Shown here: piece after piece, positions 14,433 through 27,563 of the stretch
Layout of the letters: each line of letters opens with the position of its first letter
How positions within the stretch are numbered: position 1 is the stretch's first letter
Assembly (NCBI GenBank): GCA_030549335.1
Contig: CM060194.1
Span: 57,192,547 to 57,256,546, forward strand
Source: Pontederia crassipes
Lineage: Eukaryota; Streptophyta; Magnoliopsida; Commelinales; Pontederiaceae
Length of the DNA: 64,000 bases
Direction of reading: 5' to 3'
Position numbers and translations under genes: made by a program
Notes under the pieces: model-generated
Seen by the model: the letters and a program-made list of their open reading frames with translations, nothing else
The model's database searches: none
What the model was told of the DNA's origin: nothing

Positions 14433-17400
14433 GGTGCATGCCTGCATCAAAAATCTCAAGCTGCTAGTAATCGAGGCATATGTTTCCTTTTTTTTCTGCA
14501 AAGCTTGAGATTGCTTAGGTATACATAAAAAAATAAATAAATTAAGCTTGAAAAAAAAACTTTCGTCACAAAAAAACTTATTTCTTAAACTAATGTGAGA
14601 GTGGCCCAGTGAGTAGGTAAAGTCTTACTGCCTCATGCATCTTTCACCAAAAAATAAAATAAAAAATAAAAAAAAAAGAAGAAGAAAAACTTAGCCCAAA
14701 AAAGTCTTAGCTAATGCATCACGTTTTCATTTTTTTTATGTGAGATGATGTGTTCCAAATATGTATTCATGGAAAGGAGAAGACATTAATCACGTACTAA
14801 GGTAGTTAGATTGCACATTTGTCTCCCATTGTAATCATCTCATATTCAAAATGGAAAGGTATTCAATAAATAATTGTAAAAGAAATTAAATAACCGATCA
14901 ATTTATAGGGGTGTTTGATAAGGGTGTAAGAAAAAAAATCTATACACCCTAAAAATTTAATCAAATCGAAAAAATCGATTTGAAAAAATCACAAATTCGA
15001 ACTTCAATTAAAAATTAGGTTAATTTTCTGGAATAATTAAATTAAGACTTATAAAAAAACATGAAGAATTCGACCCTAATCAAATATATTTTTAAAATAT
15101 TGTGATTTTTTGAATTATAATATGATAATATGTTACTTTATTATTTATATAAAAAAGTTGAACTTAGAATTAAATTTTAATTTTATTTAAACATTGACTG
15201 AACGTATTTAAAGTAGGCCTCCGATCCGAAAAAAACTTAAGACCGCGTAGATTGATTTTTTTTTCGAAAAAATTTTTAGAATGATTTTTATGCTCAAAAG
15301 TCAGCCAAAATTTAAAAGATAATTTTTTTTCTACCTAAAAACCAATCGACTCATACCACTGTCATCCCTCGTGTTTGACCATCCCATCAGAAAATAAAAA
15401 AAACTAGAAACCGAACATAATTTAAAATATAACTTTTAATGTAAGGAATCCAACTTGTCTAAACTATAGTCCAATAAAAAAAAAGTTATATTTTCTGATA
15501 TAATTAATTCATAAACCATAATATTTTGTTATTGATATAATAATTTTATTTATAATTTAAAGATCTTATGTTATGAAATTTTCTTTGATAATTTCAAAAT
15601 TTTTATAATATAATTTAAATTTAGATATAAATTAAATATATTTATATGAACTTTAATTTATCACCTAATTTTTAAAATATTATTATACTAATTTAGGATT
15701 CCGAAAATTATTCAAAATGGACAACTTCAATTATTCAAAATTTTTTATTTTTTTAAAATTAAATAATTAAAAAATTTTAAAATATTAAAATTTTATTTAA
15801 TTTATAAATTTGACCCGAATAATGAATAATTTTATTTTGAATCCAAAAATGGACAACTTCTCACCTACCAAATATAGATTCATTATGCATATGCAAAACA
15901 GGTGGGGAAACTCGGATGGCTATATAAGAGTAAGTGTACGCAATCCAATGTAACTCAAAAGCGATAAAAAAAATACTAAATAGGGATTAAATACAACATT
16001 TTCAAATCTATGTCCTCTCCTTTTCTTTAAAATTAAAGATTCTTTTCGATTACAATTGAATTAAGAAACTTCATAATAGGACGTTGGGAAGAAATGAAGA
16101 ATAATAAATAGGAATGATAAAAAAAAACATAACATTGATTTATTTCAACTATATATTTGGTCATCGTTTATTCCCTCTTATTAATTCAACTACGTACTTT
16201 AAGTTGACTAATGATCATGTTAAGAGTTAAAAATAATGAATTCAAACTTAAACGTTCTTAAAAAAATAATATGTTGCATTTTTTAAATGCCAAAAACTCC
16301 CAATGTTCGGAGTACACTAGTAATAAAAAAAAGAGTCCAACGCTTCCAGTTTGATCAAAAGTTGGAATATACAAACCAAGAAGAAATTGAGCCAGTCCCC
16401 CTCACGTGCTACGTGATGCATGAAACGTAGCCCACTTTGATGTGTGCAAATGTGTCTGTAGATGCCAAGATGTTTCGTCTCAGCCATCGTTGCATGTTTT
16501 GCAATTTTACTAGATGAATAATTCATTCATTGGAGTCCTATTTATTATTATTTTCAATTATAGCAGACGTCCAAGCTATGCACAACTTGCTACAGCCACA
16601 TCTCCAATATAATTCATAGTCAATTTTCATGCTCGAAATATTCCAAATTAATTGGTTGGCAATGGTAAACTCACAGGCAATTTTTTTCTTGTGGGAAGAC
16701 AGAAAAGAATATCAATATAATAGGGCGGGGCCTCACAAAATTGAATTTTTTTTGCTTTATTTTATTTTAAACATCCAAGCACATTTTATTTTTTCGATAT
16801 AGACCTAATACAAAAAATTAAAGACTTAAAATAAATAGAAAAATTCATAAATCTAATATAAGAAAATTAAAAACTAAATATAAAAGACTATATACACCTC
16901 ACTTCATGGAATTCGAACTCGTGCTTTTTGGTCTCCGAATAATGTGCACTACTATGTTACATTCTTATTCGTCAGACATTTTAATATTTTCATAAAATAA
17001 AAAAAATTAGACGAAAGGATGTTACATAAAAAAGTTCATAACGTTAAATACGATAAAAACAAGTCGAAAACTAATGGTGGCGGCTATCAATTCAACGTCC
17101 CTACAAGACCAATGCAAAAACCTGAATTGATCTGATCCCATGCACTCCTGCGAGAGATTGACAGCTACTCTTGTTGTTTTCGACAATAATTCGTATTACT
17201 TGAAACATTACACACTGCATATGGCGTTGGAAAATTCAACCAACTACGCCAGCTGCGCGAATTGGTACGTGGACGGATTGGGATATCATTTATTATATTT
17301 TTATATGAGATTTAGTACGCTGCAAGTTATCGATGAAATATGAGTACAAATTATTCCTAAGCTTTGATCCAAGTCTAATAAATTAGAGCAATTAAAAATA

Positions 17401-19296
17401 GGAGCCTTTTTAATCCACGCGATGCTAACTATTATGCGTATTATTCATATATTAAAGATCAACTCATTATCGAGCTTAACTAATTCAGTATGATCATCCC
17501 ACGTCGCGTATCTAACAATGGCGGATGAGGTGCCCAATAAAAATTTTCTACATTCACTAGGAGAAGTAGTGAACATATGGCAGCTTACTACTCTAACCTA
17601 TTAGTTTTATTTTATTGCTTCTAGATACACATGAATGGAGTTTTCAGGAATTTTATTTCTTCCTTGAGAAAATGGATTCTTAAATCCTAATTCGATTACA
17701 TTTCATGTGTTCACTTATCATTTCTAGGCCCAAGCACATAATTCTTATCCTTTTTTTACCTGTTTTTGTTCAACTTGTTTTCTTTCGTGTTATATATATA
17801 AAAAATTAATCTCTTGAGTTTACCGGTTTTAAGCGAGTATGCTTTTTCTTAAAAAAATTCTTAAATAATGCCTGTCAAGATTCACTATTAAATAATGTTT
17901 TTTTATTGAAATCTTTCTTCTTAACGAAAACAGAAATGAAATCATATTTTTTTTAACAAAGATTCAAAACTTTTGGAATTGTGTGTCTGATAATTGCTTA
18001 GTGCTAAAGCATCCCATTCAGTTTCGTTTGGTATGACATAATTTAGCCAGATTATTGATTATTTTATTTAAAAATTTTATAACATATCGAACTACCTCAT
18101 TAATTTTAATTTAACACCTCATTCGTAACAAGAATAAATAATATACATGAGAGGTCCAATTGGATGGAATGCACTTGATAGAAATATTCTTTCAATCAAT
18201 TTTAAATTTTAAATATTTTATTAGTAAATAATATCATTAATCTTCGTCTTCTTTATTGCTTAAAATCTTTTTATCATCTTCTTTTATCTATATTTGTTTT
18301 TCCGTTTTTGCTTTATTTTTTATTTGTAAATCAAAATATAAATAATTATTAGTAGTGTTTTGATAATTTGTTGTTCAACTATTTTCACTATTATTTGTAT
18401 TAACAATACTTACTAAACAATATTATATGATATTATCGATAACATAAATAGTAGTAATCTATTTTAATAATGATTTAAAAATATGGTAATGTATTCAATA
18501 ACCCATTAGAGATACAATTGATCTTGTTCTTATTGCAACCGGTTGTTGATAATTTTGCCTAATTGTATTTTGACTTCCTAATGTTTGGATACGGATTTGT
18601 GACCAAAGATCATATTGTTCTAAACATTGTCTTTTCTATCTATGCAAAGTCGATTAACTTTATGGAAGAGTGACGTAACCAATTGAATTGGACATTGTGT
18701 AATAACTTACTTCACCTCATGACATGTGCCCCTAGCGGATTTCGAACAACGTCATGTTAGAAATGATCGACAAAAATCTAATATACGAATACATAAGCAA
18801 TGGAAATATATATAAAATAAATCATAATTCATATTAATGCATAGTAAAGCATAATATTACCCAATAATATGACACCGACATAAATTCATAACAACATTGT
18901 AGAATAATAAGATTATGACCATACTAGACATCAATATTAAAAAGCCCAAACGATAAGACCAATGCAATATGCAATCCGTCGTCACGAGTTCTCCACCTCC
19001 TGCACGAACCAGAAGTAGATAAAGTCCACCTTCTTAGTTATATCTAAGGGACGTAAACAATGAAAAACTTGTGATATGATCAATAAAATACATAAGATAT
19101 GTCATTTAGGCATTGGATTAAATAACAATGAAAGACATTTGCAATATTTTTAATTACCATCTAATATTGATATCAATCGAAGGCTAGTACTTAACAATTG
19201 CATTAAACATTTTAATCTCCAATAAGCAATGAGATGAATGACTTCTAACCATTTTATTGTCCAATTGAAGTGATAATGTTTGGTAAAAATTAAACA
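14433..19296. other. Upstream intergenic region of gene 1
   Basis: About 4.9 kb of AT-rich DNA. The promoter of gene 1 should lie at its left end, but no convincing TATA box was found close to the start. A poly-A/AAATAAA-rich tract lies at 14645-14690. On the minus strand, near 16905-16925, there is a GAGTTCGAATTCC word like a pol III B box, without other SINE features. Small reading frames here show no recognisable domain. Confidence 0.6.
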
Positions 19297-20176
19297 AATA
19301 ATGTAATATCCTAAACGAAAATGAAAAATCAAAAGAAACAAAGCAATTGAAAAGCCCAGCCGCTCCAGCCCATGGAAGCCCAATACCATGAAGTGTTATA
19401 ACCAAAAAAGCAAAAGTTGCTTTTCTACCTGCCCTGCCGGCAAAACCCTCCAAAACCCCCTCTACCAGCTGTAGTAATTTTCCCCACTCACCATCTCTCC
19501 CTCCCTCCAAGCTTCACTCGACCAGCAAGGAGGAGACCCATTGCAGCTACAGTATCTCTTCAAACTCTCTCTCTCTCTCCATTTAGCTATTAACAAAAGG
19601 TTAGCTCATCATTTCCTCTCTTAATCATCATGGTTGCCCCGTTAGAGTCCTTGAACTAGAAGAAAGAAAGAAGGAAGGAAAATAATAGAGGAAGAAGATA
19701 GAGAATTAGGCTTTGCTAATCAAGATATGTTTGAGGGAATTCAAACTTCCCAAAATCCTCTCTAATGTTGTTTGAATGTGTGGATTAGGGCATGAAGAAT
19801 AAACTCTTTGTTCTTAAGCTTAAGGGTTAGGGAATATGCATTAGAGATTTATGTTCATTGCTAATCATATTTATCATAACTACTATTCCATTGCTAATCA
19901 TGTTTAGATATAGAATATTTATTGCTTCTTATGTTAGCTAAAAAAGAAATTAGTTCAATGCTCATATACATTTATGATTGTGATTAACATATTTGATGTC
20001 CTGATATGATTACACTATTTACTTCATGTTAGATTGTTAAGAATGTTTCATATGATGTTTGGAATCATATATGTGCTCAACATGTCAATGTATGCAAGAT
20101 TAGGAAGAAAAGATATAAAAATCGTGTCTGTCATCTCAGAACGGGCGACCCATACATTATCGATCAACCGTTCTGA

Positions 20177-20600
20177 AGATAAATGTAGTCTGGAACTCTG
20201 TCCAAAAGTCGACTGTTACCCTAACGATCGACTGTTACCCTAACGATCGTCCGTTTTGGAAGGGTCATTACATTCTGTGATTAGCGGTCGATCGAACGCC
20301 CTGTTTCGGTCATCCGAAAGTCATGTAACGGTCGATCGATTTCTCAGCGGTCATCTGATTTGAGCAGTCATTACACATTATAATTAGCGGTCGAAATGAA
20401 GCTCAGTTTCAGTTGTCCGAAAGACCCATAACAGTCGATCAATATCCCAATGGTCGTCCGATTTAGAGAGCCATCACACACTATGATTAGCAGTCGACCG
20501 GATGCCCTGTTTCGATCGTCCGAAAGCCTGACAACGGTCGATCGATACCAAAACGATCCTCCGTTACTTGAGTCCAGCGGTCGATCGAAAGTGAAAACGA
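20177..20600 (+). repeat. 103-bp tandem repeats inside the solo LTR
   Basis: Three successive copies start with ATTAGCGGTCG or a close variant at 20280, 20383 and 20486, so the period is exactly 103 bp. A more diverged copy precedes them. Each copy carries CGGTCGATCG-type palindromic words and a GTCCGAAAG block. Function is unknown. Confidence 0.8.
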
Positions 20601-20786
20601 TCATCCGTTCTAGGCTGATAATTGGTTATGATTGAATGTTCACACATAGTATAATTTGAAGTATGTATGACCATAAATAGGATTAAAATATGCAACATGT
20701 ATTGAATGATTGTATGTATGGATGAATGCAATTAAAAGACGGATTGACGTGAAGGTGACTTGTTGTAATCGATGAGGAAAAATGGA

Positions 20787-20940
20787 TTCCGCCCTTAATG
20801 GTGGCATTTTCTAGGGAATGAGTTCCACCCTTAAGTGTGGCATTTCCATAAGTCGAGACGAGTTTCACCCTTAAGTGTGACATCTCTATTGGGGCATACG
20901 CAAAACTAAGAGGCAAATTTCACCCTTGAGTGTTGCGTCT
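20787..20940 (+). repeat. Short CACCCTTAAGTGTGGCAT repeats in the solo LTR
   Basis: Four diverged copies of a CACCCTTAAGTGTGGCAT-like word lie at about 20787, 20823, 20862 and 20917, spaced 36-55 bp apart. They are part of the LTR, and no function can be inferred. Confidence 0.7.
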
Positions 20941-21884
20941 CTATTGATTATCCGCGAATCCAATCTTGGTCTAACTAGCCATTTCCCACGAACTCAACAT
21001 GGTCTTCCCAATCAACAAAATAAGAAAGCACCTAAGTAAAGATGAAAGACGAAAAGATGAATGATGAATGACTTGGGACATAAACTTAAAAATGTTAAAG
21101 AAGTATGCACCTATGAGGATGCAATATGAATATTCACTTGTCACATCATATTATGACATGAACAAAGATGACAAAGTAAAGTAAGATAAGACCATAATAT
21201 GCATTAGCATAATCATAAGTATGATGATAATTTATTATATGTTTGACCTAAAGATTATGATGTTACTTGTTATCTTATCTTGCCATGATGATAGGCTCAC
21301 ATGCCATATAGTATGCATAAGTAGCTCATAGCATGTATATGATTTATGTTCCATTATGATGGTATGCATATGCCATGACATGTAGAGATTATGTATAAGA
21401 TCATAGCATGCATGAGCCTCAACATACTCTAACGGGAGAAACCCCTGCACCCCATGGATCCGTACAGGTATGGATGAGGCTTAGGTTCAGCGGTGATGGC
21501 CTCTTGACGAAGACATTGCACATGGACGGGTCGGGCTACGACCTAAGTTATTTTACTATTATTATGTCATTTTGATGAACTCTTGTGAGAGTGATTTATG
21601 TATGGCTTATGGGCCTTATGGAGTCATGTACTTTACTTGAACTCGTTTATATGTGATGAACCTTTTATTGAGTATACGTTAGAGCCTATTAGGCCCATGG
21701 GCCAGTATGTTATCTTAGGATTGTATTTATATGTTAAAGTCTTCCGTTGATATGATATTATTATTTTAAGTTTATTATTATTATGTTTCTGCTATAAAGT
21801 TTTATGAAATTAGGTCATGAAAAAGTAACGCCGCATAAGATTCGACAACTAAATTGGAGCCGAATTTTGGGGCGTTACAAATAA

Positions 21885-22215
21885 TTTTAATAATCATTTC
21901 ATACTTTGTGATACTAACAACCATGATGGTGGCTAAATCGAATTACACTAGAACACAATTTACATCTTTAATGTAACTTTGCCAAGAGTTAAGTTTGCCA
22001 TGATGGATGTATACCAATCCAATTACTCATGTCGGGGACCTAAAAAATAATACAATGAATTCAATTTGCCAAGAGTTAAGTTTAAACTAACAACGTTCCA
22101 ATTCAATATAACTTTGCTTTTAACCCTACACCTTGACATGCATTTCGGTGTCAAGTAATGAAATAATAAGATAAACGTATTATCACATAGCATTACATTG
22201 AATTACATGAACATT
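21885..22215. other. Short intergenic stretch between solo LTR and CACTA element
   Basis: AT-rich, with no gene seen. The words GCCAAGAGTTAAGTTT occur twice (near 21993 and 22067), a small local duplication. Confidence 0.6.
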
Positions 22216-25200
22216 CACTACAAGAAAAGTGACTTTTAACGACAGAGTTGTACCGACGACATAAAAAACTGGTCAGTGATAGCGTTCAATAGCGACTGGA
22301 TTAGTATGTTCTCGTTAATAGAAACTATTAATAACGGCAAGCAAAATATCTTCCCGATAAAAAATCCCATCGTTAAAAATTAGAAATAGGGCCATTATTA
22401 AAGTGGTTGTAAATGCCTAATTAATTGGCGGCAATCTTGAAATGTTTCCACACACAAAATTTATTATAGGCATCTGAAACCTTAATGAAATCCCCCAAAG
22501 CCCTAAGAGGAAATGAATAGAAAAAATCTCCTGAAATCTCCATGAGCAGCCACACAACCTCTTACCTCCTTCCTCAGCGTGGAAAAATAAAATCTGAACT
22601 GCTCATCCACAAAGGATCACTCCCAAGCAAGAAGATCCCCTCAGAAGTCCCCCTTCAGTGGTCCAATGATTTGTCCTCCATGTCTTGGTTGTTGTCTTCC
22701 CCTTCCTCCATATGCGTCACCTCCAAGGCCACCAGGTTTTGCTCAATAGTTGCGGGTTTCTAAGGTTTCTTTTACTTTTCTCTACGAATAGTGTATTAGT
22801 CCCACTATATGTATGATGTTTAACATCTTTGAAGGACTTGCATTTTGTTCACTTTGTCCAGTTGTTGATCTTGTAGTCGAATTATGCCTTGTCGAAGATC
22901 CCTACTATGGAAGGTTAAAGGTTGCATTTTTTCACAATTTACCACATATATTTAGTCTCTTGTCCAAGGGCATTTTACGTTTTGCTTCAAGCTTTAGTTC
23001 CTGGCTTAACGATATGTTGCCTAAATTTCACATCTTTTGTTCGGAACCAGAAACTTTGGTGACTTGTCATCTAATCTAAGTGCGAAAGTAGATATTTTTT
23101 GGCATATCGTAACTCCAAAGATGGTTTTGTGACCCAATTTAGTGTACGGGAAGAGTTATTGAAATTCCTCATTTTCCTTGTTCCATTGTAATTTTGTTAT
23201 TTTCTTTTTTGAAATATTAGTGCCATTTGGTAGAGATTTTTTGAATCTCCTGATGTTTGACAGCCTTTTTTATTCTGGAAGAAAATTTCCTTTCCAACAA
23301 ATCAAGAATTTATTGTGTGATTTCTCAAATAAAAAGTAACATTTTATTCAATGGTGTAGGAGCAAAATTATCAAGCAAAATCGTAGAGCTGAAGCTCAAG
23401 CGCAACCCGGGGTGCGCAGATCCTAGTCTTCCTTAGGTATCCCCTTCTTTCTCTCAAAACTTTTGTAGGAAAATAGTTTTAGAATGCACTTACAAAATCG
23501 ATTCTTAGTACTTAATCATTATAAGCTATTGATTCTAATCGATGATTCATAGTTGTTTCATCATCATATCTGTCATGAACTCATGGGTTGAAACCTTGCA
23601 TTCTTGTTGGTTCAAGTTTACCATATGTAGTCAATCCGTGGTCTTGAAGTCTATTTATAACTCATTAACTATAAGGAAAAGCTTTTGAAGGTCAAAATCA
23701 TTGAGTAGGTCATCGATTTTGCCCTTCTTTTGCTTTTGTGATTGGTATAGTGTCATTTATTTCAGATATGGAAAATTTGGATCAGAAACCGAAGCCTCAA
23801 TTTGTTGGAAAAGTTCTTCAACTATTTTCACAGCCATCTACATGTTTGTGCTCATGTGTATCACTTATCCTCAGTGCGCCAGTGTGATAATTTCTTCAAC
23901 TATGTCTATTTTTTTATGCATGTTATTATCTGACAACAAATTGAAAGTTCATCCTATCTAAACTTGGGAAAAAAACACATGCATTTGCTTGTTTTGGAAT
24001 ATGTTTTACTTTGCTTCGTAATAGTTTACCAACATATATTAAGATGATCTTTTGTTTATATTATTATGGAAACATATGTCCCCTCCTTGCTTTCAAAACT
24101 TTTGTAGGAAACTCTAAACTGCACTTACAAAAATATCACAAGTATTATGGATGACTAATTCTGAGTCTTTTTTTTCCAAGGATATTTGAAAATATTATCT
24201 ATATTTTGTCCTTGCTAAACATGTTGGTATTTGATTTCTTTTTGTTTTCTCTTTTGTGTATTAAACATGTGGTTGAGCATTTTAAACTCTAAGTAGTTCA
24301 TGATCTTTTATAACTCAGGTGCTTTGGATGAAGATGGATTTATTCTTCATGTGTGTTGTTCCAATGGATTACACATTTTATGCAAGTGAGTCTTGTGATA
24401 TAATTATCAATTATTTATTACATATAATTTTTAATATTTTCTAATCATTTGTGTTATAATTTTACAGATTCTATAGATGAGAAAATTGAAGATAAAAAGG
24501 ATAGTGATGTGGAGAATGTTAGTCTATAATTTTCTCACTATTTTGCATGCACACTGCACTTATTTCAGAACTATTTCTCTACTTAGAGTATGTGTACGGC
24601 ACGAATTCATTACATTTCAAAAGTTCTCCACATAAACGATCATTTGCATATATCATCACTAAAGTTTGATCTTGCTTGCTTAAAACTTACTCGAATTAAT
24701 GTCTTCTCTGCAGGGGAGCTGAGAAGCTCCATGGGATGAAGTAAAGCAGCTGGATCAAGCACCATCGAGGCCCAGCGATTTGCTACTAGGCAGTTACACT
24801 AGGAGAAAAAAGAAAGCAAAATAGCAAACACCATTCATGATTGGGGACCAGCATGCTTTTGCATTTTCCTAGTGCAAAGAAGCTTCCCTCAGGAGGAGGG
24901 GACCACAAACAAAAGATGTCGCAAACTACAGGTTGGAGCAGGAGGCGAGTATAAAAAGAGGAAAAAGCTGAAGATGAAGGGGGTGGTTCTTTCGTGGGAG
25001 GAAAAAAGGAGAACTAGAGAGAATAGGGAGGCAAGAGGAAGAGTCTGAAACAATGTTTTTTGCGATTCGTGGAGAAGTGTGTGCTCTCCACATGACTTGT
25101 AACACCGGCCCTGTTGAGGCCGGGAGGTGCTTATACGACTAGGATATGTTCTTTAACTATGTTTCGTTTGATGTTCTTCATGATGATGTAGAGTATTGAG

Positions 25201-27500
25201 TTTTCTTCTATTTTTTTATAATGTTGAAATGATTCGTGCTTTTACTGTTTGATTCCTTGCCTTCTTAACCTGTGCATGGATTCGAGTTTATGAACTATCT
25301 TCATCCTGCACCCTTGACCATAGGGACATTTGAGGCCCGTCGCAACCGAACGTGGAGAAAACTAGCTTGGATGAAAACAGTTTCATGCGTGGATTCATGT
25401 GCTTTCAGCATGATTATAGGCATAAGAGAAGTTTTCTGAGTCACTTGCTGCTTTGCACCCCCGACCGTAGGAATGTTATACGCTCCATCGAGAACGAATG
25501 TGGAGAAATCTAGTCTAAAGCAAATAGTGATTCGTAGTGTTAGTTTTGCATAATCAGTAATGGAGATTTCTTTGATATAGCTTAGACGTCGTTCATCCTT
25601 TAATCTGTGACTGAGAAGGTTGGGCGCACTTTAGATTTTTGGCAATAAACGACCGAATTGAATTAGACGTTTGGAATCATTTTGGATGGCTTTAAAGGTT
25701 GTTCGTAGATTCTTTCCTTTGCCATTGCTGCATTCGGTTCTTTTCGAGTTTTCGAAAGTTTGATTCAAGGGATGATATCCTTCAAATGTTCATTCACGTC
25801 TATGACCCAAGTCGGGTAGACGAGGGATGAGTCACTTTTGATAACTTTCGGAAAACCACCTTATACTTCTTGAATCAAACTCTTCTTCTCCCACGAAAGC
25901 GTCTAAGCTGTCTTGGAAATACTGATATTTTGCATTCTACTCGAGAGGGTGATCCACATTCCACTAAGGCAAGCGTGAGCTGATTTTAACCTCCTTGTTT
26001 TAGATGTACTTCTTTTGAATGCCTAATACTCAATAGATACAAGACTTAGACTCAAATCCTAAAGGAAAGTGCAATTCGTATTATGATGATAACATGGATT
26101 CCTTTCTTTTATGAACCCACTTCATGCATGTAAGCATAGACTTTCTATCAACACAACGTGTAGGTGCTGAATCGAGTGTCTTTATTATTGAAATCAATTT
26201 ATTGCATGCGTGACAGGGGGACTCGGCTATTTTACTCATAATTTGTCAAACTAAAGAACTTTGAATTCCAACGCGAAGGTACCTCCCATAAGTCCTCAGC
26301 ACGTGCTCTCTACCTCTTATCTTGCCTTTTCTCTTGATATTAATCATTGCTCTTGCACCGTTTCTTCTTCTATATTTCGCAAAAATCACAAAAACATTTA
26401 GTCTCTTTTATGTCATATTGTTACATCCTTTTCTTTGTTTTCAGTATTTACTTTCTACTAAGTTTACTCCGAAGAAATTTTCAAAGATTTCGCAAACCTC
26501 GCTTCCCGATGGATTGAACTTCAAGCACTACAATGATGCACCGTACGCTTCGGATCACATGTCGATAGTGTAGAGGGATTACAAATTTTAAAACTTCATT
26601 CGTTATATATTTCTGTGTCCAAGGGTAATACACATGAGTATTGGGTAGACCTCTGTCTTAGAGGCCTTTTCGGCCTCCTCTTTTGTGCGGTATTCTCGAT
26701 ACACACTTTTTGTGAGAAAGATAGCATGTGGATCTTTTTTAAGAGAATGATATTTGTTTTATTTATATTTTTATTATGAAGATATGATATAGTTAGAGTT
26801 TTTGTATTATAACTGGATGTTGGAGGATAATGCGAACTTGAGTTGCGCATGGGTTCTGGGTTGTTGTTGGAAAATTTGAATTTACAATTATCTAATGGAA
26901 CATTTTCTATTTTTTTGTCAAACTATCCCTCTCATTTTTGTGCTTCATCAAATGTATTTGGATGAACTTTAAGTTTGTGGTGTGTTATGTAATGTATTTA
27001 TTTTAATGTCCATGGATCAATTAACATGATCATCAGATGTATTTATGTTAATGTCCATGTATTTAGCTGCTGTGTTCTATGGATCAATTAATGTGATCTA
27101 AGGAGATTACGAAATAATGGTTAATAATGGCAAAAAAAATTAGGTACAAAAAATCTGATCATTAATACCAATATTGAGAACCTAATGAATGGTCGTAAAT
27201 GATCTTTAACGTCCGCGTGAGTGGTCATTATAAACATTTAACGAAAAGCATTTTAGTGGCCGTTATTTCTTGTTAACGATGGGGTACATTGTAGTTAATA
27301 GAATTTTAGTGGCCACTTGTATGTTGGCCGTAAATTGTTTTAACGATGAGATTTTTCCTCCATCGTTATTGATCTTTAACGGCGGAGCTTATAACGGCGA
27401 CTGCCGACTAGATTTTTCCGTCGTTAATGATTAATAATGACCATATTTTACCTTATAGCGGCCATTTTTCTTTTCGTTAAAGATCAATTTTCTTGTAGTG
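22216..27500. mobile_element. CACTA (En/Spm) element, non-autonomous, 5.3 kb
   Basis: The left end CACTACAAGAAAAGTGAC and the right end (reverse complement CACTACAAGAAAATTGATC) form terminal inverted repeats that stay similar for about 28 bp. The element is flanked by the 3-bp duplication ATT (22213-22215 and 27501-27503), diagnostic of CACTA elements. Subterminal regions hold many TTAACG/CGTTAA words in both orientations, as expected of transposase-binding repeats. No TNP2-type transposase is recognisable in any frame, so it must rely on a partner element. The interior looks transcript-like (see 22500-25150) but no gene could be identified. Confidence 0.88.
22500..25150 (+). other. Transcript-like interior of the CACTA element, unrecognised
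   Basis: This part is less AT-biased than the flanks and carries possible exons. One is at about 24319-24386, with an AG acceptor before it and a GTGAGT donor after it (GALDEDGFILHVCCSNGLH in one frame). Another, at about 24469-24528, encodes a Lys/Asp/Glu-rich end (DSIDEKIEDKKDSDVE) before a stop. The phases of these two do not join cleanly with the obvious sites. It could be a captured host gene fragment or the element's own accessory gene. No domain was recognised. Confidence 0.3.
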
Positions 27501-27563
27501 ATTTAAGCAATATCATAAGAATATGACATAACGTAACATTAGCGCAAAATAACTATAATCATC

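Larger units (their letters stand above)
19302..21879 (+). mobile_element. Solo LTR of a Ty3/gypsy element
   Basis: A 2578-bp unit beginning TGTAATATCC and ending GGGGCGTTACA, flanked on both sides by the identical 5-bp duplication AATAA (19297-19301 and 21880-21884). No internal domain or second LTR is present, so this is a solo LTR left by recombination between two LTRs. The early part is pyrimidine-rich with CTCTCTCT tracts. The middle holds tandem repeats (20177-20600 and 20787-20940). The GGATCCGTACAGGT block near 21455 is shared with the LTR remnant at 9300-9672. Short reading frames inside it are not genes. Confidence 0.9.

Noticed and set aside
16900..16930. Possible tRNA-derived SINE with a B-box-like GAGTTCGAATTCC on the minus strand
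   Set aside because: No matching A box, tail or target duplication could be found, and one short word is not enough.
20034..20243. Short reading frame in the solo LTR as a small gene
   Set aside because: It lies across LTR tandem-repeat sequence with no recognisable domain.
20177..20600. CRISPR-like array
   Set aside because: Units are contiguous 103-bp tandem repeats within a plant LTR, without a repeat-spacer pattern.
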